The notes below the pieces were generated by a model that saw only the letters and a list, made by a program, of their open reading frames with translations, searched no databases and was not told the origin of the DNA. Source: Gottfriedia luciferensis (lineage in GTDB: Bacteria > Bacillota > Bacilli > Bacillales > Bacillaceae_G). From it: a DNA stretch of 64,000 bases. How positions within the stretch are numbered: position 1 is the first letter of the stretch; each line of letters starts with the position of its first letter. Shown here one piece after another: positions 7,878 to 15,955 of this stretch. The translations under genes were made by a program, and so were the position numbers. The stretch covers positions 1 to 64,000 of the forward strand of contig NZ_MDKC01000032.1 in the NCBI RefSeq assembly GCF_001712755.1, in the 5' to 3' direction.

Positions 7878-8072
7878 TCAATAAAACATTTTGATTATAA
7901 AAGGGATTACGATATAAGAAACTAATGGACCAACTAACCCAAAGCCAAGAAAAAGTGCAACAAACTTACCAACAGTCGATAAACCTTTTTTTCGTTCATT
8001 GTTTAAACTTTCAAGTTTATCATTCATCGCTTTTAGTTCTTTTAGAATTTCTTTATTTAGCTCTTCAGACAT
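7878..8072 (-). CDS. Small protein: coiled coil plus one or two membrane helices
   Basis: 64 residues. The N-terminal half is a charged heptad-like helix (ELNKEILKELKAMNDKLESLNNERK) and the C-terminal half a hydrophobic hairpin (about 33-62). AAAGGAG precedes the ATG. This layout is common among small membrane-anchored phage-like or holin-like proteins, but nothing else supports that, so I leave it unnamed. Confidence 0.6.
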   Translation of the reverse strand: MSEELNKEILKELKAMNDKLESLNNERKKGLSTVGKFVALFLGFGLVGPLVSYIVIPFIIKMFY

Positions 8073-8160
8073 ATAATAATCTCCTTTAAAACTTAATTTA
8101 TAACTTTAGTATAAATTAAATTGGTAAAATTTGTAATTAATATTTTTTCGCAGGCAAATT

Positions 8161-8227
8161 TCTTATTAAACTAAAACTGGCCTGTTATCAAAATAAAGAC
8201 CGATAAATTTTTCATGTTATGCAACTA
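8161..8227 (-). repeat. 3' element split by the group II intron (distal half; proximal half at 9437-9455)
   Basis: CTTATTAAACTAAAACTGGCC, a decayed terminator stem and CATGTTATGCAACTA form the distal half. The other half, ACGCATGCGTTAGTTGGC, lies at 9437-9455. Joining base 8227 to 9437 on the minus strand restores the uninterrupted palindrome CAACTAACGC/GCGTTAGTTG. Confidence 0.75.
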
Positions 8228-9436
8228 GTCGAGTAGAATGGAGTCTTTTTACCTTGCGGTAAATTGCACTCCACCCCCTCTCAGAACCGTGCTTGCACTA
8301 TTAATGCACACGGCTCCTCCAGTAATCATTTACAGAATGTAGCTAATTTCTTTTCTTAAATCATAGATATTCACCTTAACCCTTGGTGAGGGTAGTGGAA
8401 ATTTGCTCAGGAAAAGTCTGTATTTCTCCCATTTGAAGGATTTCCTTAAACAGCACACGAAGTCATCCGCATACCTTACTAGGTATGCTTGTCCATTTTT
8501 TATGTCTACATCTACAACATAGTTTACTGACCTCTTTTCAATATAGAAGTTCAGTATTTTCAAAGCATCGTGGCAACTACGATTTGGGCGAAATCCGAAC
8601 GAACAGTCCAAGAAGTCAATTTCATAGATAGAGTTTAATATTTTCGTAACACCTTTTTGGACAATCTTATCTTCATGTTCTGGTATTCCTAATGGTCTTT
8701 TCTTTTTCGAATTGAGCTTCGGAATATACATTCTCCTAACTGGAACAGGGCGAAAGCTTTTGTTTTTAAGGCTGCTTACTAAATCCTCTATATTTTCTTC
8801 GAGATTACCACCGTATTGCTCTTTAGTTGTGCCATTTATCCCAGTTGCTTTCTTATTTGGTAATTCAATATCACATTGAATTAGTGATTGCTTATCTAGT
8901 AAATGTGCTAGAGATGTAAATTGCATTTTAGGATCAGATTTTGCTAATTCTGCTATCCTTAGTAGTTTTGTTTCCATTTGTTATACCTACCTCTGTGTGT
9001 AGTAAATGTGTCCCTATTAAGGGTGATAAACTGGTAGTAGCCTTTCCTCCATCGGCATTTGGTTTCCTTACTTTTTATCGCTTGTACACCATACTCTTCT
9101 AAAAAAAAGAAAAGACCGGTAGGGTCTCCCGAGTTGCCGTATCATATCAATGTATAACGTGCCAAGGTCTATGACTCCAGAGAGGCTTTACCTTTCTCGC
9201 CTTACCGAAAGGTAGAGTGTAGCTTTCTGCTATGCATAAAGCACCAGCCCTCTCGATTTACTAACATTATGAAGCTCAATCCCTTCAACCATTTGGCTTT
9301 CGGCCCGCTACCTCACTGTCTACGCTTAAAGACTAAAGTTACCTTTAGCCCTCCAAGACTCGCTACGAGCGAATGGCTAGTTCTTACTCGACGGGAATCC
9401 CACCCGTTATATGACACGACCTAGGCTCGGCCGCAC
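8228..9436 (-). mobile_element. Degenerate group II intron, about 1.2 kb
   Basis: The minus strand starts GTGCGGCC (5' consensus GUGYG) at 9436 and ends in AC at 8228 (consensus AY). A domain V hairpin lies at 8284-8316 (GAGCCGTGTGC...GCACGGTTC), followed by a domain VI-like hairpin (8235-8275). A decayed intron-encoded reverse transcriptase lies between. At 1209 bases it is clearly shorter than an intact ORF-bearing intron, in line with the deletions in its ORF. The ends are supported by the exact restoration of the host palindrome. The RNA could still splice if a relative acts in trans, but that is speculative. Confidence 0.85.
8330..8977 (-). pseudogene. ltrA: Group II intron reverse transcriptase, internally deleted
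   Basis: The N-terminal part is a normal group II intron reverse transcriptase (KSFRPVPVRRMYIPKLNSKK, RPLGIPEHEDKIVQKG, SFGFRPNRSCHDAL). After VVDVDIK the sequence jumps directly to GQAYLVRYADDFVC, missing the palm block that holds the first catalytic Asp region and the TPQGGVISP segment. A second jump leads to a short tail (FLSKFPLPSPRVKVNIYDL). Both junctions are in frame, leaving 215 residues instead of about 420. The enzyme cannot be active. It belongs to the intron at 8228-9436. Confidence 0.9.
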
Positions 9437-9455
9437 ACGCATGCGTTAGTTGGCT

Positions 9456-9490
9456 AAAAAAAGAGAGAAACTCACAGAATAAGTTTCTCT
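9456..9490 (-). terminator. Terminator on the minus strand
   Basis: AGAGAAACT/AAGTTTCTCT stem followed on the minus strand by CTTTTTTT. It lies 3' of the gene fragment at 9627-9707 and directly abuts the split element. Confidence 0.75.
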
Positions 9491-9626
9491 AAAAATAGGT
9501 GATATTGGTAAAAAATTAAAACAAGAAATGTAATATTATAATATAAAAATTATTATCAATTGTTTTAGTTATACGCCTTTTAATTTGGGAAATTTTGTAA
9601 ATAAACTACTATTTAGCTTCACAATT

Positions 9627-9707
9627 CTATTTATGCACGATGAATGATGCTTCTTCATATTGAGAATCAGTATAACCTTTGATGGTCTCATAACGGTTAT
9701 AGTTCAT
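9627..9707 (-). pseudogene. Possible gene fragment, 26 residues
   Basis: An ATG at 9707 opens a frame (MNYNRYETIKGYTDSQYEEA, then SFIVHK) with protein-like composition and a TAG at 9627. No Shine-Dalgarno site is visible, so it looks like the end of a larger lost gene, with the terminator at 9456-9490 downstream. The rest of 9491-9816 shows no gene. Confidence 0.3.
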
Positions 9708-9740
9708 CTATGTAAAAAAATGTTTATCTTATACGCTAAT

Positions 9741-9771
9741 GAAAAAGGATACCGTAGTCTAAGTTGAATAA
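9741..9771 (-). repeat. Decayed 3' element
   Basis: An A-tract, GGATACCGTAGTCT and AAGTTGAATAA recall the gene-proximal part of the element, 3' of the GMC oxidoreductase gene. Confidence 0.35.
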
Positions 9772-9795
9772 AAAAGGGTGCTAAAAACCAGCACC
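9770..9795 (-). terminator. Terminator of the GMC oxidoreductase gene
   Basis: GGTGCT and AGCACC flank a GGTTTTT loop on the minus strand, followed by CTTTTTT. Confidence 0.85.
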
Positions 9796-9816
9796 AAATA
9801 ATTGATAAATTGGAGT

Positions 9817-11541
9817 TTAATCTTGAATGAATCGTACAGCATTTAAACCGATAATTTGAGAAGGGAGTGAAGTATTCCCATCAGGTAAAATAGGTGCGAC
9901 CGATAGATCAGCCACCTTTAGGTTCTTTGTTCCAAAAACATTCAATTCGCCATCTACGACACCTTCTCGAACACTCCTTGCCATTTTGCATTGACCTCCA
10001 AAGTGGAAAACATTACGATATGAGGCTCTTACGTAACTTTCTAATTTTTTACGCTTTTCTTCGATATTTTTTATCTCAAAGATAATTTCAGGCGGGAATA
10101 CGACTTTGAATATTCCTTCAGGATCGATTTCACGTGCTTTCTTCATAATGTTGTGGGTCTCAATAAACTGATCAACCATGAAATTCAGGTCATCTGCATC
10201 TCCAAGAGGATTAAGGTCTATGGAAGGATATGCCTCAGGATCGCTGTGTGAGACCATAATAGTACCTCTGCTTTTTGGGTTATCGTCAAAAAGTCCAAAA
10301 CTTATGATATTGCTTTTCTTTTTAGGATCGAAATCCCAATTATTTTCCAATACCTCTGAGGCAGGAAGAAACGTTGGTGCTGGTGATCCTATTATTTGAA
10401 GGCGACGCCCTCCTTTACCACGATCTGCATTAAATGCACCTAGTGTAATTGGATTGTCTGGGTCTGCAGCCATGAGTTCTAAAATCCGATCGGTTTTAAC
10501 TTCAACTCCCAATCCGGTTGTAAATTGGGTTTGAAAGTTATGTCCTACATTTGGACTGTAAATTAAAGTTTCTATACCTGCTCTTTTCAGATCATCCGGG
10601 TCCCCAATTCCCGAACGTTGTAATATAACAGAAGATAAATTGCCTGCACAAAGAATTATTCCCTTTTTTGCGAATGCTTTATTTGATTTGCCATTTCTGA
10701 CAAAGTCAACTCCAACTGCAACTTGAATTTTTCCATCTTGCTTAAATAGAATTTTATTTACTGTTGTTTTTACCAAAATAACTAACTCTCTGCCGCCAAC
10801 TCCAATTTCATCTGGATGGAACTCATTTCCTTGTGTCACTATTTTACTATTTAAATATCCAGTTGCAGTAGATGAGCGAACAAATTTTCCATTTACTTCC
10901 TTATTTAAAAACTGTGATTTAAAGAAAGTACAATCCCTAATACCAGTATTGTAATCCTCGACTATGGGAATATCTAATATTTCTGATGTTGCTTTTGCTA
11001 ATGTAACGGTAATCCCATCCTTAGGAATAATTTGTTGTCTGATAAAAATAGGGCCCTTTTTACCTCGTTCTTCTGGTTGTTGAGTCTTTCCAGTATAGGT
11101 TTCATTTTTTTTGAATAGTGACTTTAAACTGTTATAACTCCATTGAGGTCCAACTAGGCGTGCCCATTCATCATAAAGTTCCTTGCTTCCCCGTACAGCA
11201 TACATGGCATTATGTTCAGAGCTTCCACCTATTGCTCTACCGCCTGATACTCTAAGTTGTTGGTTCCCAATTGCGGGCTGTACATTTGTAAATATATTAA
11301 AGGAATGCCTATTATCAGCAGACAAAACACCGGATACTGCACCTGAAGGACTGCTTAGCTCTGGAACCATATTTGTGCCTGGTTCCAAGACCAATACAGA
11401 AGTTATTTTGTCATCTGATAATTTTTTTGCAATTACACCACCTGCTGTACCTGCACCTATCACAATAAAGTCGTAAGTATTATCGTTCAACACTGTATCA
11501 TTCCTTCCGTTACTGGGTTTGCATGAATGTGGACTATTCAT
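9817..11541 (-). CDS. GMC family FAD-dependent oxidoreductase
   Basis: A flavoprotein of the glucose-methanol-choline family, which oxidises alcohols with FAD. The Rossmann motif VIGAGTAGGVIAKKL lies near residue 27, and the GMC signature SGGRAIGGSSEHNAMYAVRG near 99. The C-terminal active-site region has VFHFGGQCKM (catalytic His) and LPDGNTSLPSQIIGLNAVRF. Substrate cannot be told from sequence. I kept the ATG at 11541, which lacks a good ribosome site. A GTG near 11493 preceded by GGAAGGA is a plausible alternative start. The gene stands alone and has its own terminator. Confidence 0.9.
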   Translation of the reverse strand: MNSPHSCKPSNGRNDTVLNDNTYDFIVIGAGTAGGVIAKKLSDDKITSVLVLEPGTNMVPELSSPSGAVSGVLSADNRHSFNIFTNVQPAIGNQQLRVSGGRAIGGSSEHNAMYAVRGSKELYDEWARLVGPQWSYNSLKSLFKKNETYTGKTQQPEERGKKGPIFIRQQIIPKDGITVTLAKATSEILDIPIVEDYNTGIRDCTFFKSQFLNKEVNGKFVRSSTATGYLNSKIVTQGNEFHPDEIGVGGRELVILVKTTVNKILFKQDGKIQVAVGVDFVRNGKSNKAFAKKGIILCAGNLSSVILQRSGIGDPDDLKRAGIETLIYSPNVGHNFQTQFTTGLGVEVKTDRILELMAADPDNPITLGAFNADRGKGGRRLQIIGSPAPTFLPASEVLENNWDFDPKKKSNIISFGLFDDNPKSRGTIMVSHSDPEAYPSIDLNPLGDADDLNFMVDQFIETHNIMKKAREIDPEGIFKVVFPPEIIFEIKNIEEKRKKLESYVRASYRNVFHFGGQCKMARSVREGVVDGELNVFGTKNLKVADLSVAPILPDGNTSLPSQIIGLNAVRFIQD

Positions 11542-11660
11542 TTTTATGATTTATTATCTAAACTTATGAAAATAAATGGCATTTACTGAAGCAATTACCT
11601 TCTTATTGGATATAGATGTATGTAATATCTTCTATACTCGTGCTAATAAATAAAGTAATA

Positions 11661-11708
11661 GAAAAATCCCAACTTCTTATTAAAAAATTAAGAAACTGGG
11701 ATTTTTAA
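11661..11708. terminator. Long inverted repeat, terminator-like
   Basis: AAAAATCCCAACTTCTTA pairs with TAAGAAACTGGGATTTTT, with A- and T-runs at the ends so it could work in both directions. It lies upstream of the GMC gene. Confidence 0.55.
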
Positions 11709-11806
11709 TATATTAAATTCCTTTAGGTTGAAAATCCAATATTCTTGACACTTCACTATCTTCCCTCGATCTGAAATAGAAGTTGATTGATCATAATCGC
11801 CAGTGT

Positions 11807-11850
11807 TAAGTGTTGTTTAACTATCGCATGCGATAGTTGAACAACACTTA
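11807..11850. repeat. 44-base extended palindrome of the 3' element family
   Basis: Centred on GCATGC, the arms TAAGTGTTGTTTAACTATCG and CGATAGTTGAACAACACTTA pair with a single mismatch. It is a longer version of the CAACTAACGC palindrome found in the 3' elements. The region 11542-12310 otherwise contains gene fragments and two more elements. Confidence 0.65.
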
Positions 11851-11940
11851 GGGGCTGAATGATCAGCTCCTATTTATTTGCATATTAGTGTTGTAAGGTA
11901 GTATCAGCGGTAGATGCTTCTTTATCTTCAACTACATTTA

Positions 11941-11998
11941 AAAATGTGACTTTCACTCTTTTTGACACAAGTAACGGGTGCTTTATTTGAATAAGAAA
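11941..11998 (-). repeat. Decayed 3' element
   Basis: A-tract, GTGACTTTCAC hairpin, then CAAGTAACGGGTGC...TTTGAATAAG, a decayed palindrome. It lies 3' of the gene fragment ending at 12005, in the usual orientation. Confidence 0.5.
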
Positions 11999-12004
11999 GG
12001 AAAA

Positions 12005-12073
12005 TTAATTTGTATCAGCTTCAATCAGCCTTATTAATTCATCTAACGAATTCATTACTTCCTGGGACTTCAC
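12005..12073 (-). pseudogene. Gene fragment, 22 residues
   Basis: A short frame from a GTG (VKSQEVMNSLDELIRLIEAD) ends in TAA just before a 3' element. Upstream in the same frame an ATG (MLKTGGE) is cut off by TAA and TGA codons. This looks like the remains of a small gene that kept its 3' element. No family recognised. Confidence 0.25.
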
Positions 12074-12133
12074 TCACTTTTATTCACCACCAGTCTTTAA
12101 CATCCTTGAACTATTCTATGAAGTAAATCAAAT

Positions 12134-12227
12134 CCTTTATCAACAAAACTAACATTTACTACAATAAAAAAAATCGACTTAACAGCCGATCATGTTGTAC
12201 AACTAAAGCTCGCGTTAGTTCAACAAG
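12134..12227 (-). repeat. Copy of the composite 3' element
   Basis: CCTTTATCAACAAAACTAAC, A8 tract with ATCGACT...AGCCGAT, then CAACTAAAGC/GCGTTAGTTC and AACAAG. It lies 3' of vgb, 83 bases from its stop. Confidence 0.75.
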
Positions 12228-12310
12228 AGAATGTTAAATACATAAGAATATCGTTAAACAAATATTTGATATAGCTATAGTACATATTAAATAAGCTAAC
12301 TACTTTCCTT

Positions 12311-13201
12311 TTATTTTATTAAAGTTAATTTTCCTATTTTGTTACATTCTAACACGAACCAAACGGCTCCATCCCTGTCGCATACAATTCCGTGGGGTTC
12401 AGCATTAGGAGTTTTTATTGTATATTCCACAATGGAATGGTCACTTCTTAACCTTCCTATTTTATTTGCACCCCATTCAGTAAACCATAAATCACATTCT
12501 TCTCCAACCGCAATAGCATGTGGACGTGCATTAGGTGTAGGGATGTCATATTCTATTATCTCGCCAGAATAAGAGATTCTTCCTATCTTATTTCCCATTA
12601 TTTCCACAAACCAAAGTGCATCATCTTTCCCTCTTGTAATGCCTACAGGTCCTGCCGATGGTGTAGGAATTGGGAATTCCATTAATTCTCCAGATTCGGT
12701 TATTTTACCAATAGCATTGTTCTGGTTTTCCGTGAACCAAAGAGAATTATCAGAGCCCAATGTAATAAAAGAAGGGTATGAACCTTTGTTAGGCAGTTCG
12801 TATTCATGAATCCTCCCATCTCCCGTCAATTTACCTATCCGATTTCCATTCATCTCGGTAAACCAGATATCCCCATTCGGACCTTCTGTAATTCCAAATG
12901 GGGCTGAATTTGGATTTGGCAAAGGATATTCTGTAAATACACCACTTGTAGAGAGCATTCCTATTTTGTTGGCTCCATGTTCCGTAAACCAAACATCTCC
13001 TTTTGAAGATACTGTTAAACACATCACTTTAGCATCAGGAGTGGGAACAGTATATTCTTGAATTTGTCCTTCTTGATCAACACAGCTAATCTTGTTTGCT
13101 TTATGCTGGGTAAACCATATTTTTCCATCGTTTGAAACTGCTATCCCATATGGACCTGAATCAGAATTTGGAATATTTATTTCTTGAAGTACAAATTGCA
13201 T
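12311..13201 (-). CDS. vgb: Virginiamycin B (streptogramin B) lyase
   Basis: A 296-residue seven-bladed beta-propeller. The blade motif (WFTE...NKIG) recurs with Trp at 29, 71, 113, 155, 197, 239 and 281, a constant 42-residue step. The enzyme family opens the streptogramin B ring by a Mg-dependent elimination, not hydrolysis, giving resistance to quinupristin-type drugs. The family's catalytic and metal-binding residues appear conserved: His228, Glu268, His270 and Glu285 (284 in the staphylococcal enzyme). The ATG has TGGAGGGG upstream. It is a lone chromosomal-looking gene with no mobile element attached. Such homologues occur in Bacillus, and activity on drugs is not guaranteed. Confidence 0.9.
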   Translation of the reverse strand: MQFVLQEINIPNSDSGPYGIAVSNDGKIWFTQHKANKISCVDQEGQIQEYTVPTPDAKVMCLTVSSKGDVWFTEHGANKIGMLSTSGVFTEYPLPNPNSAPFGITEGPNGDIWFTEMNGNRIGKLTGDGRIHEYELPNKGSYPSFITLGSDNSLWFTENQNNAIGKITESGELMEFPIPTPSAGPVGITRGKDDALWFVEIMGNKIGRISYSGEIIEYDIPTPNARPHAIAVGEECDLWFTEWGANKIGRLRSDHSIVEYTIKTPNAEPHGIVCDRDGAVWFVLECNKIGKLTLIK

Positions 13202-13360
13202 TTTAACCCCTCCATTAAATATTACCTTTAACTAACACATACAATAACATTTTAAAAATTCCATATATTAATAATTCCATTTTCCCGCTCAAAAAAAACT
13301 CTTCATTGTTGAAAATAAATCCAAATATTTATATTCAACAATCTATAAGTTATACCTTTT

Positions 13361-13590
13361 CCTATTCAACATTCCTACCATTTAGTTTAAGTGTAATCTT
13401 TCGCAAACTTAGTTGTTTATAATAAAAAATGAACATATTCTGTAAAAAGAATATGTTCATTTTTTATTATAGATTTCATTCCGGTTAATTATGAAAAATC
13501 ACACTTAATTAACCGGAAAAAATATAAATACGACCAACTAATTTATCGTTCATATTCTTGTTGAACTAACGCTCTCGTTAGTTGAATAAG
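13361..13590 (-). repeat. Large composite 3' element with nested hairpins, 230 bp
   Basis: Family ends (CCTATTCAAC, CTACCATTTAGTT, and CTAACGC/CGTTAGTTGAATAAG) enclose two extra inverted repeats. One is a long hairpin AGAATATGTTCATTTTTTAT with its complement (13421-13468), which also has terminator form. The other is TTCCGGTTAATTA (13479-13491) with TAATTAACCGGAA (13506-13518). The inner pieces look like later insertions. It lies 3' of the lipoprotein gene at 13604; with it, 13202-13603 is accounted for. Confidence 0.6.
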
Positions 13591-13603
13591 AAAATTTAAA
13601 ATT

Positions 13604-13990
13604 CTATTTACATAAAGTTTTTACTTGTTCATCAAACTCAGTATTACTCTTGTAGAATTCGCCTTTTAATTTTAATAGTTTAAAGTCTCCAATTTCTTTA
13701 TTTTTATGATAAGCCTTTACTGAGCATCCGTCGTCAAAGAGTAAAAGAACGGCACGGTCTTCTTGATTTTCGTCACGAATAAACTTAATCTTCCTTACAT
13801 TATTAACCCAATTATTTATACTCTTAAGGTCAGTTAATTCTTTAAAGTTTCCATTTTTACCGTATACGATTTTAGTTATATCTTTATCTGTATAGATTTC
13901 CTTGAAAGATATTCCGTCTTCTTTTTTTTGACAGGACATTAAACTTGCTACAATAACTAATAAACAAATGCACAAGAATAATCTTCTCAA
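13604..13990 (-). CDS. Putative lipoprotein, 128 residues
   Basis: The N-terminus MRRLFLCICLLVIVASLMSC is a lipoprotein signal with a lipobox ending at Cys20, so the mature protein should be anchored to the outer face of the membrane. The rest is a small mixed alpha/beta domain (DITKIVYGKNGNFKELTDL, VLLLFDDGCSVKAYHKNKEIG). TTG start with AGGAGG upstream. No family recognised. A lone gene. Confidence 0.7.
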   Translation of the reverse strand: MRRLFLCICLLVIVASLMSCQKKEDGISFKEIYTDKDITKIVYGKNGNFKELTDLKSINNWVNNVRKIKFIRDENQEDRAVLLLFDDGCSVKAYHKNKEIGDFKLLKLKGEFYKSNTEFDEQVKTLCK

Positions 13991-14080
13991 AAGATGCTCC
14001 TCCTCATTTACCTCTAAACACTATACTACTATTTAATTCAATTTTCCCAACATATAATCCTTTCCATATTGGCTTCAATG

Positions 14081-14104
14081 AAAAAAGCTGCTTATTAGCA
14101 GCTC
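14081..14104 (-). terminator. Terminator within a decayed 3' element
   Basis: AGCTGC/GCAGCT stem followed on the minus strand by TTTTTT. The neighbouring AACTTACGCTCTCTTTAGTTG (14113-14134) is a decayed element palindrome. It serves the VanZ-like gene. Confidence 0.75.
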
Positions 14105-14256
14105 TTGATCTTTAACTTACGCTCTCTTTAGTTGAAGTACTACCTTTATTAACCTTCATGCTTTTACATAATAATAATAATCTATGTTCTTTATCCAACA
14201 CATTTTCGTTTAGATGATTCACTAATAAAGAATTTCTTTTAGTTGGTTGAATTTCC

Positions 14257-14832
14257 TTACATTTTTTGTTCATGATTTAATTGAAATCTTGTAAAAACAT
14301 TTTTTACTTTTTTGATTTTATATATATTCTTTATAATTAAATATCCAACAATAGCACCAATTGTATTTGCAAGTAAATCATTTATATCTGAACTTCTACC
14401 ACTTCCCAACATTATACGAATTATCATTTGAATTATTTCAATCACTAAACTTAAAATGAATCCCGTTTTTGCTGTTTGTTTTACAGTAAAATTTTTACGT
14501 CCTATAAAAAATAAATACACACCTAATGGAACGAACATAATTATATTTAATACAAATGTAAAAAAGTCTATTGTCAAAACTGGTATAAAATTGATTGTGT
14601 TGTACCATTTAGTTTGATTGGCATAAATACCAATATTAACATCAATTGGGAAAAATACTAAATGAATAACACAAAAAATGTAGAAAACAAAAGTAAATAA
14701 TAAAAAGTATTGTGAAATCCCATATTTTTTACGTTTAATATTTGGAGCTACAATTATATATAGAACAGTTAATAGAAATAGTGGTATAAGGATATACCAA
14801 GAATTAATTGTGAACATTATTGAATTTTTCAT
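14257..14832 (-). CDS. VanZ family membrane protein
   Basis: 191 residues with about five membrane helices. The VanZ pattern is clear: NFIPVLTID, then NIIMFVPLGVYL, then EIIQMIIRIMLGSGRSSDINDLLANTIGAIVGY. VanZ-like proteins are linked to teicoplanin tolerance in enterococci, but most relatives have no known role. The promoter region holds two strong palindromes, which suggests dedicated repression. The nearest partner gene on this strand, the lipoprotein at 13604, is separated by an element and a terminator. Confidence 0.85.
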   Translation of the reverse strand: MKNSIMFTINSWYILIPLFLLTVLYIIVAPNIKRKKYGISQYFLLFTFVFYIFCVIHLVFFPIDVNIGIYANQTKWYNTINFIPVLTIDFFTFVLNIIMFVPLGVYLFFIGRKNFTVKQTAKTGFILSLVIEIIQMIIRIMLGSGRSSDINDLLANTIGAIVGYLIIKNIYKIKKVKNVFTRFQLNHEQKM

Positions 14833-14864
14833 TTTTTTCCCTGCCTTTTTAAGTTATTTTACTT

Positions 14865-14917
14865 GTGTATGTACTATGCAGTACATACACTATAAGTGTA
14901 CTATATATATAGTACAC
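14865..14917 (-). promoter_or_regulatory. Two operator-like palindromes upstream of the VanZ gene
   Basis: First, GTGTATGTAC-6-GTACATACAC (14865-14890). Second, the perfect 22-base palindrome with arms GTGTACTATAT/ATATAGTACAC (14896-14917). The TGTACTA...TAGTACA form resembles operators of YtrA-type GntR repressors. No such regulator gene is in the window. Confidence 0.6.
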
Positions 14918-15020
14918 CTATTTGTCAACACCACTATTCCAAAAATACCCATTCTTTTTATCCTCTTTATTTAAATTATCCTGACAACTAATCGAAAAAA
15001 ACGCTATTTTTAAACGATAG

Positions 15021-15253
15021 TTATTCACTTAAACTAAACTACCATTTAGTCACCCATGCAGCGCTAGCGCTGCACCACAGCAAATGAAAATGTATGGAAA
15101 GTGTCAATACTGATACTGACTTTGATCCAGTCAACTGTAATCACTAGGTTTTTTAGTTAATTCTTCTCTTTTTTTTACGATTGAGTAGAGTTTTCTTTAG
15201 TAATGTCATTTTTCTATTTTTGAAGAAACTAATTTTCATGGTAGTTGAATAAG
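15021..15253 (-). repeat. Long 3'-element variant, copy 1, about 232 bp
   Basis: Starts TTATTCACTTAAACTAAACT, ACCATTTAGTCACCCATGCA and the palindrome GCAGCGCTAGCGCTGC (15058-15073). It ends TTTTCATGGTAGTTGAATAAG. It is homologous over its whole length to 27061-27272. Unlike most copies it is not next to the 3' end of a visible gene. 15254-15510 holds a terminator-like hairpin and the csp promoter. Confidence 0.75.
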
Positions 15254-15323
15254 ATCCTCAGCATTTTTATGAATAAAGTTTGCATCGCTAGTTAACATAA
15301 AAACAATTAGCGGTATCAAAAAT

Positions 15324-15350
15324 AGGATCTAAGTTACTAGATCCTTTTCT
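15324..15350 (+). terminator. Hairpin with T-run
   Basis: AGGATCTA and TAGATCC pair, followed by TTTTCT. No plus-strand gene precedes it. It could also be a leader hairpin upstream of csp. Confidence 0.4.
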
Positions 15351-15480
15351 CTTCCAATTTCTGTTAGAAACATTAAAAAAACTGAAATTTGCAGCTCAAA
15401 GTTCTTCATCTTATACGAGTTTAAGTTGTTTGAACATTTAATTATCTATAAATATATTGTTATTATGATATAATTACAAA

Positions 15481-15493
15481 GTGGGTAACCCAC
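15481..15493 (+). promoter_or_regulatory. Hairpin just before the csp ribosome binding site
   Basis: GTGGGTAACCCAC is a perfect palindrome ending a few bases before AAGGAGG. A TATAAT-like box (GATATAATT) lies about ten bases further upstream, so the hairpin would sit at the very start of the mRNA. Confidence 0.5.
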
Positions 15494-15510
15494 ACAAGGA
15501 GGCAACAAAC

Positions 15511-15711
15511 ATGGAACATGGTAAAGTAAAGTGGTTTAATGCAGATAAAGGTTTTGGATTCATCGAGCGTGAAAATGGAGATGATGTATTCGTCCATTTC
15601 TCAGCTATTCAAACTGATGGTTTCAAATCATTAGATGAAGGCCAAGCAGTTACATTTAATATAGAGCCAGGTCAACGTGGACCTCAAGCGACTAACGTTC
15701 AAAAAGCATAA
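15511..15711 (+). CDS. csp: Cold-shock protein, CspA/CspB family
   Basis: 66 residues, with RNP1 (KGFGFIER) and RNP2 (VFVHFSAI) intact. The frame opens 10 codons earlier, but AAGGAGG eight bases before the ATG at 15511 fixes the start. It is a close paralogue of the minus-strand csp at 3795. The short leader with a hairpin at its 5' end differs from that copy and suggests separate regulation. Confidence 0.95.
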   Translation: MEHGKVKWFNADKGFGFIERENGDDVFVHFSAIQTDGFKSLDEGQAVTFNIEPGQRGPQATNVQKA

Positions 15712-15723
15712 TAAATATAAAGA

Positions 15724-15756
15724 AAGACAGCTCTTTTAAAAGGTCTGTCTTTTTTA
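15724..15756 (+). terminator. Terminator of csp
   Basis: AGACAG...CTGTCT stem with extra pairing in the loop (CTCTTTTAAAAGG), then TTTTTT. Confidence 0.8.
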
Positions 15757-15955
15757 TGCCCTAATTAAAGAAATGCATATAAAAAAACCTTATTCATATC
15801 GAATAAGGGTGTTCACAACAGGTTTATCAAGTAAAGAAAATGGTTTAAGCTATTAAAGCTCATATAAAATGAATGTACAAATTTATAATGTGAAAAAAGA
15901 AGGATAGAAAAGCAGAAAGATGATATCTGCTATTTCTATCCTATTTTACCATTTG

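Noticed and set aside
11885-11968. Short minus-strand frame with protein-like peptide (VSKRVKVTFLNVVEDKEAST)
   Set aside because: It begins inside a decayed element and has no ribosome site; the element hairpin explains part of the sequence.
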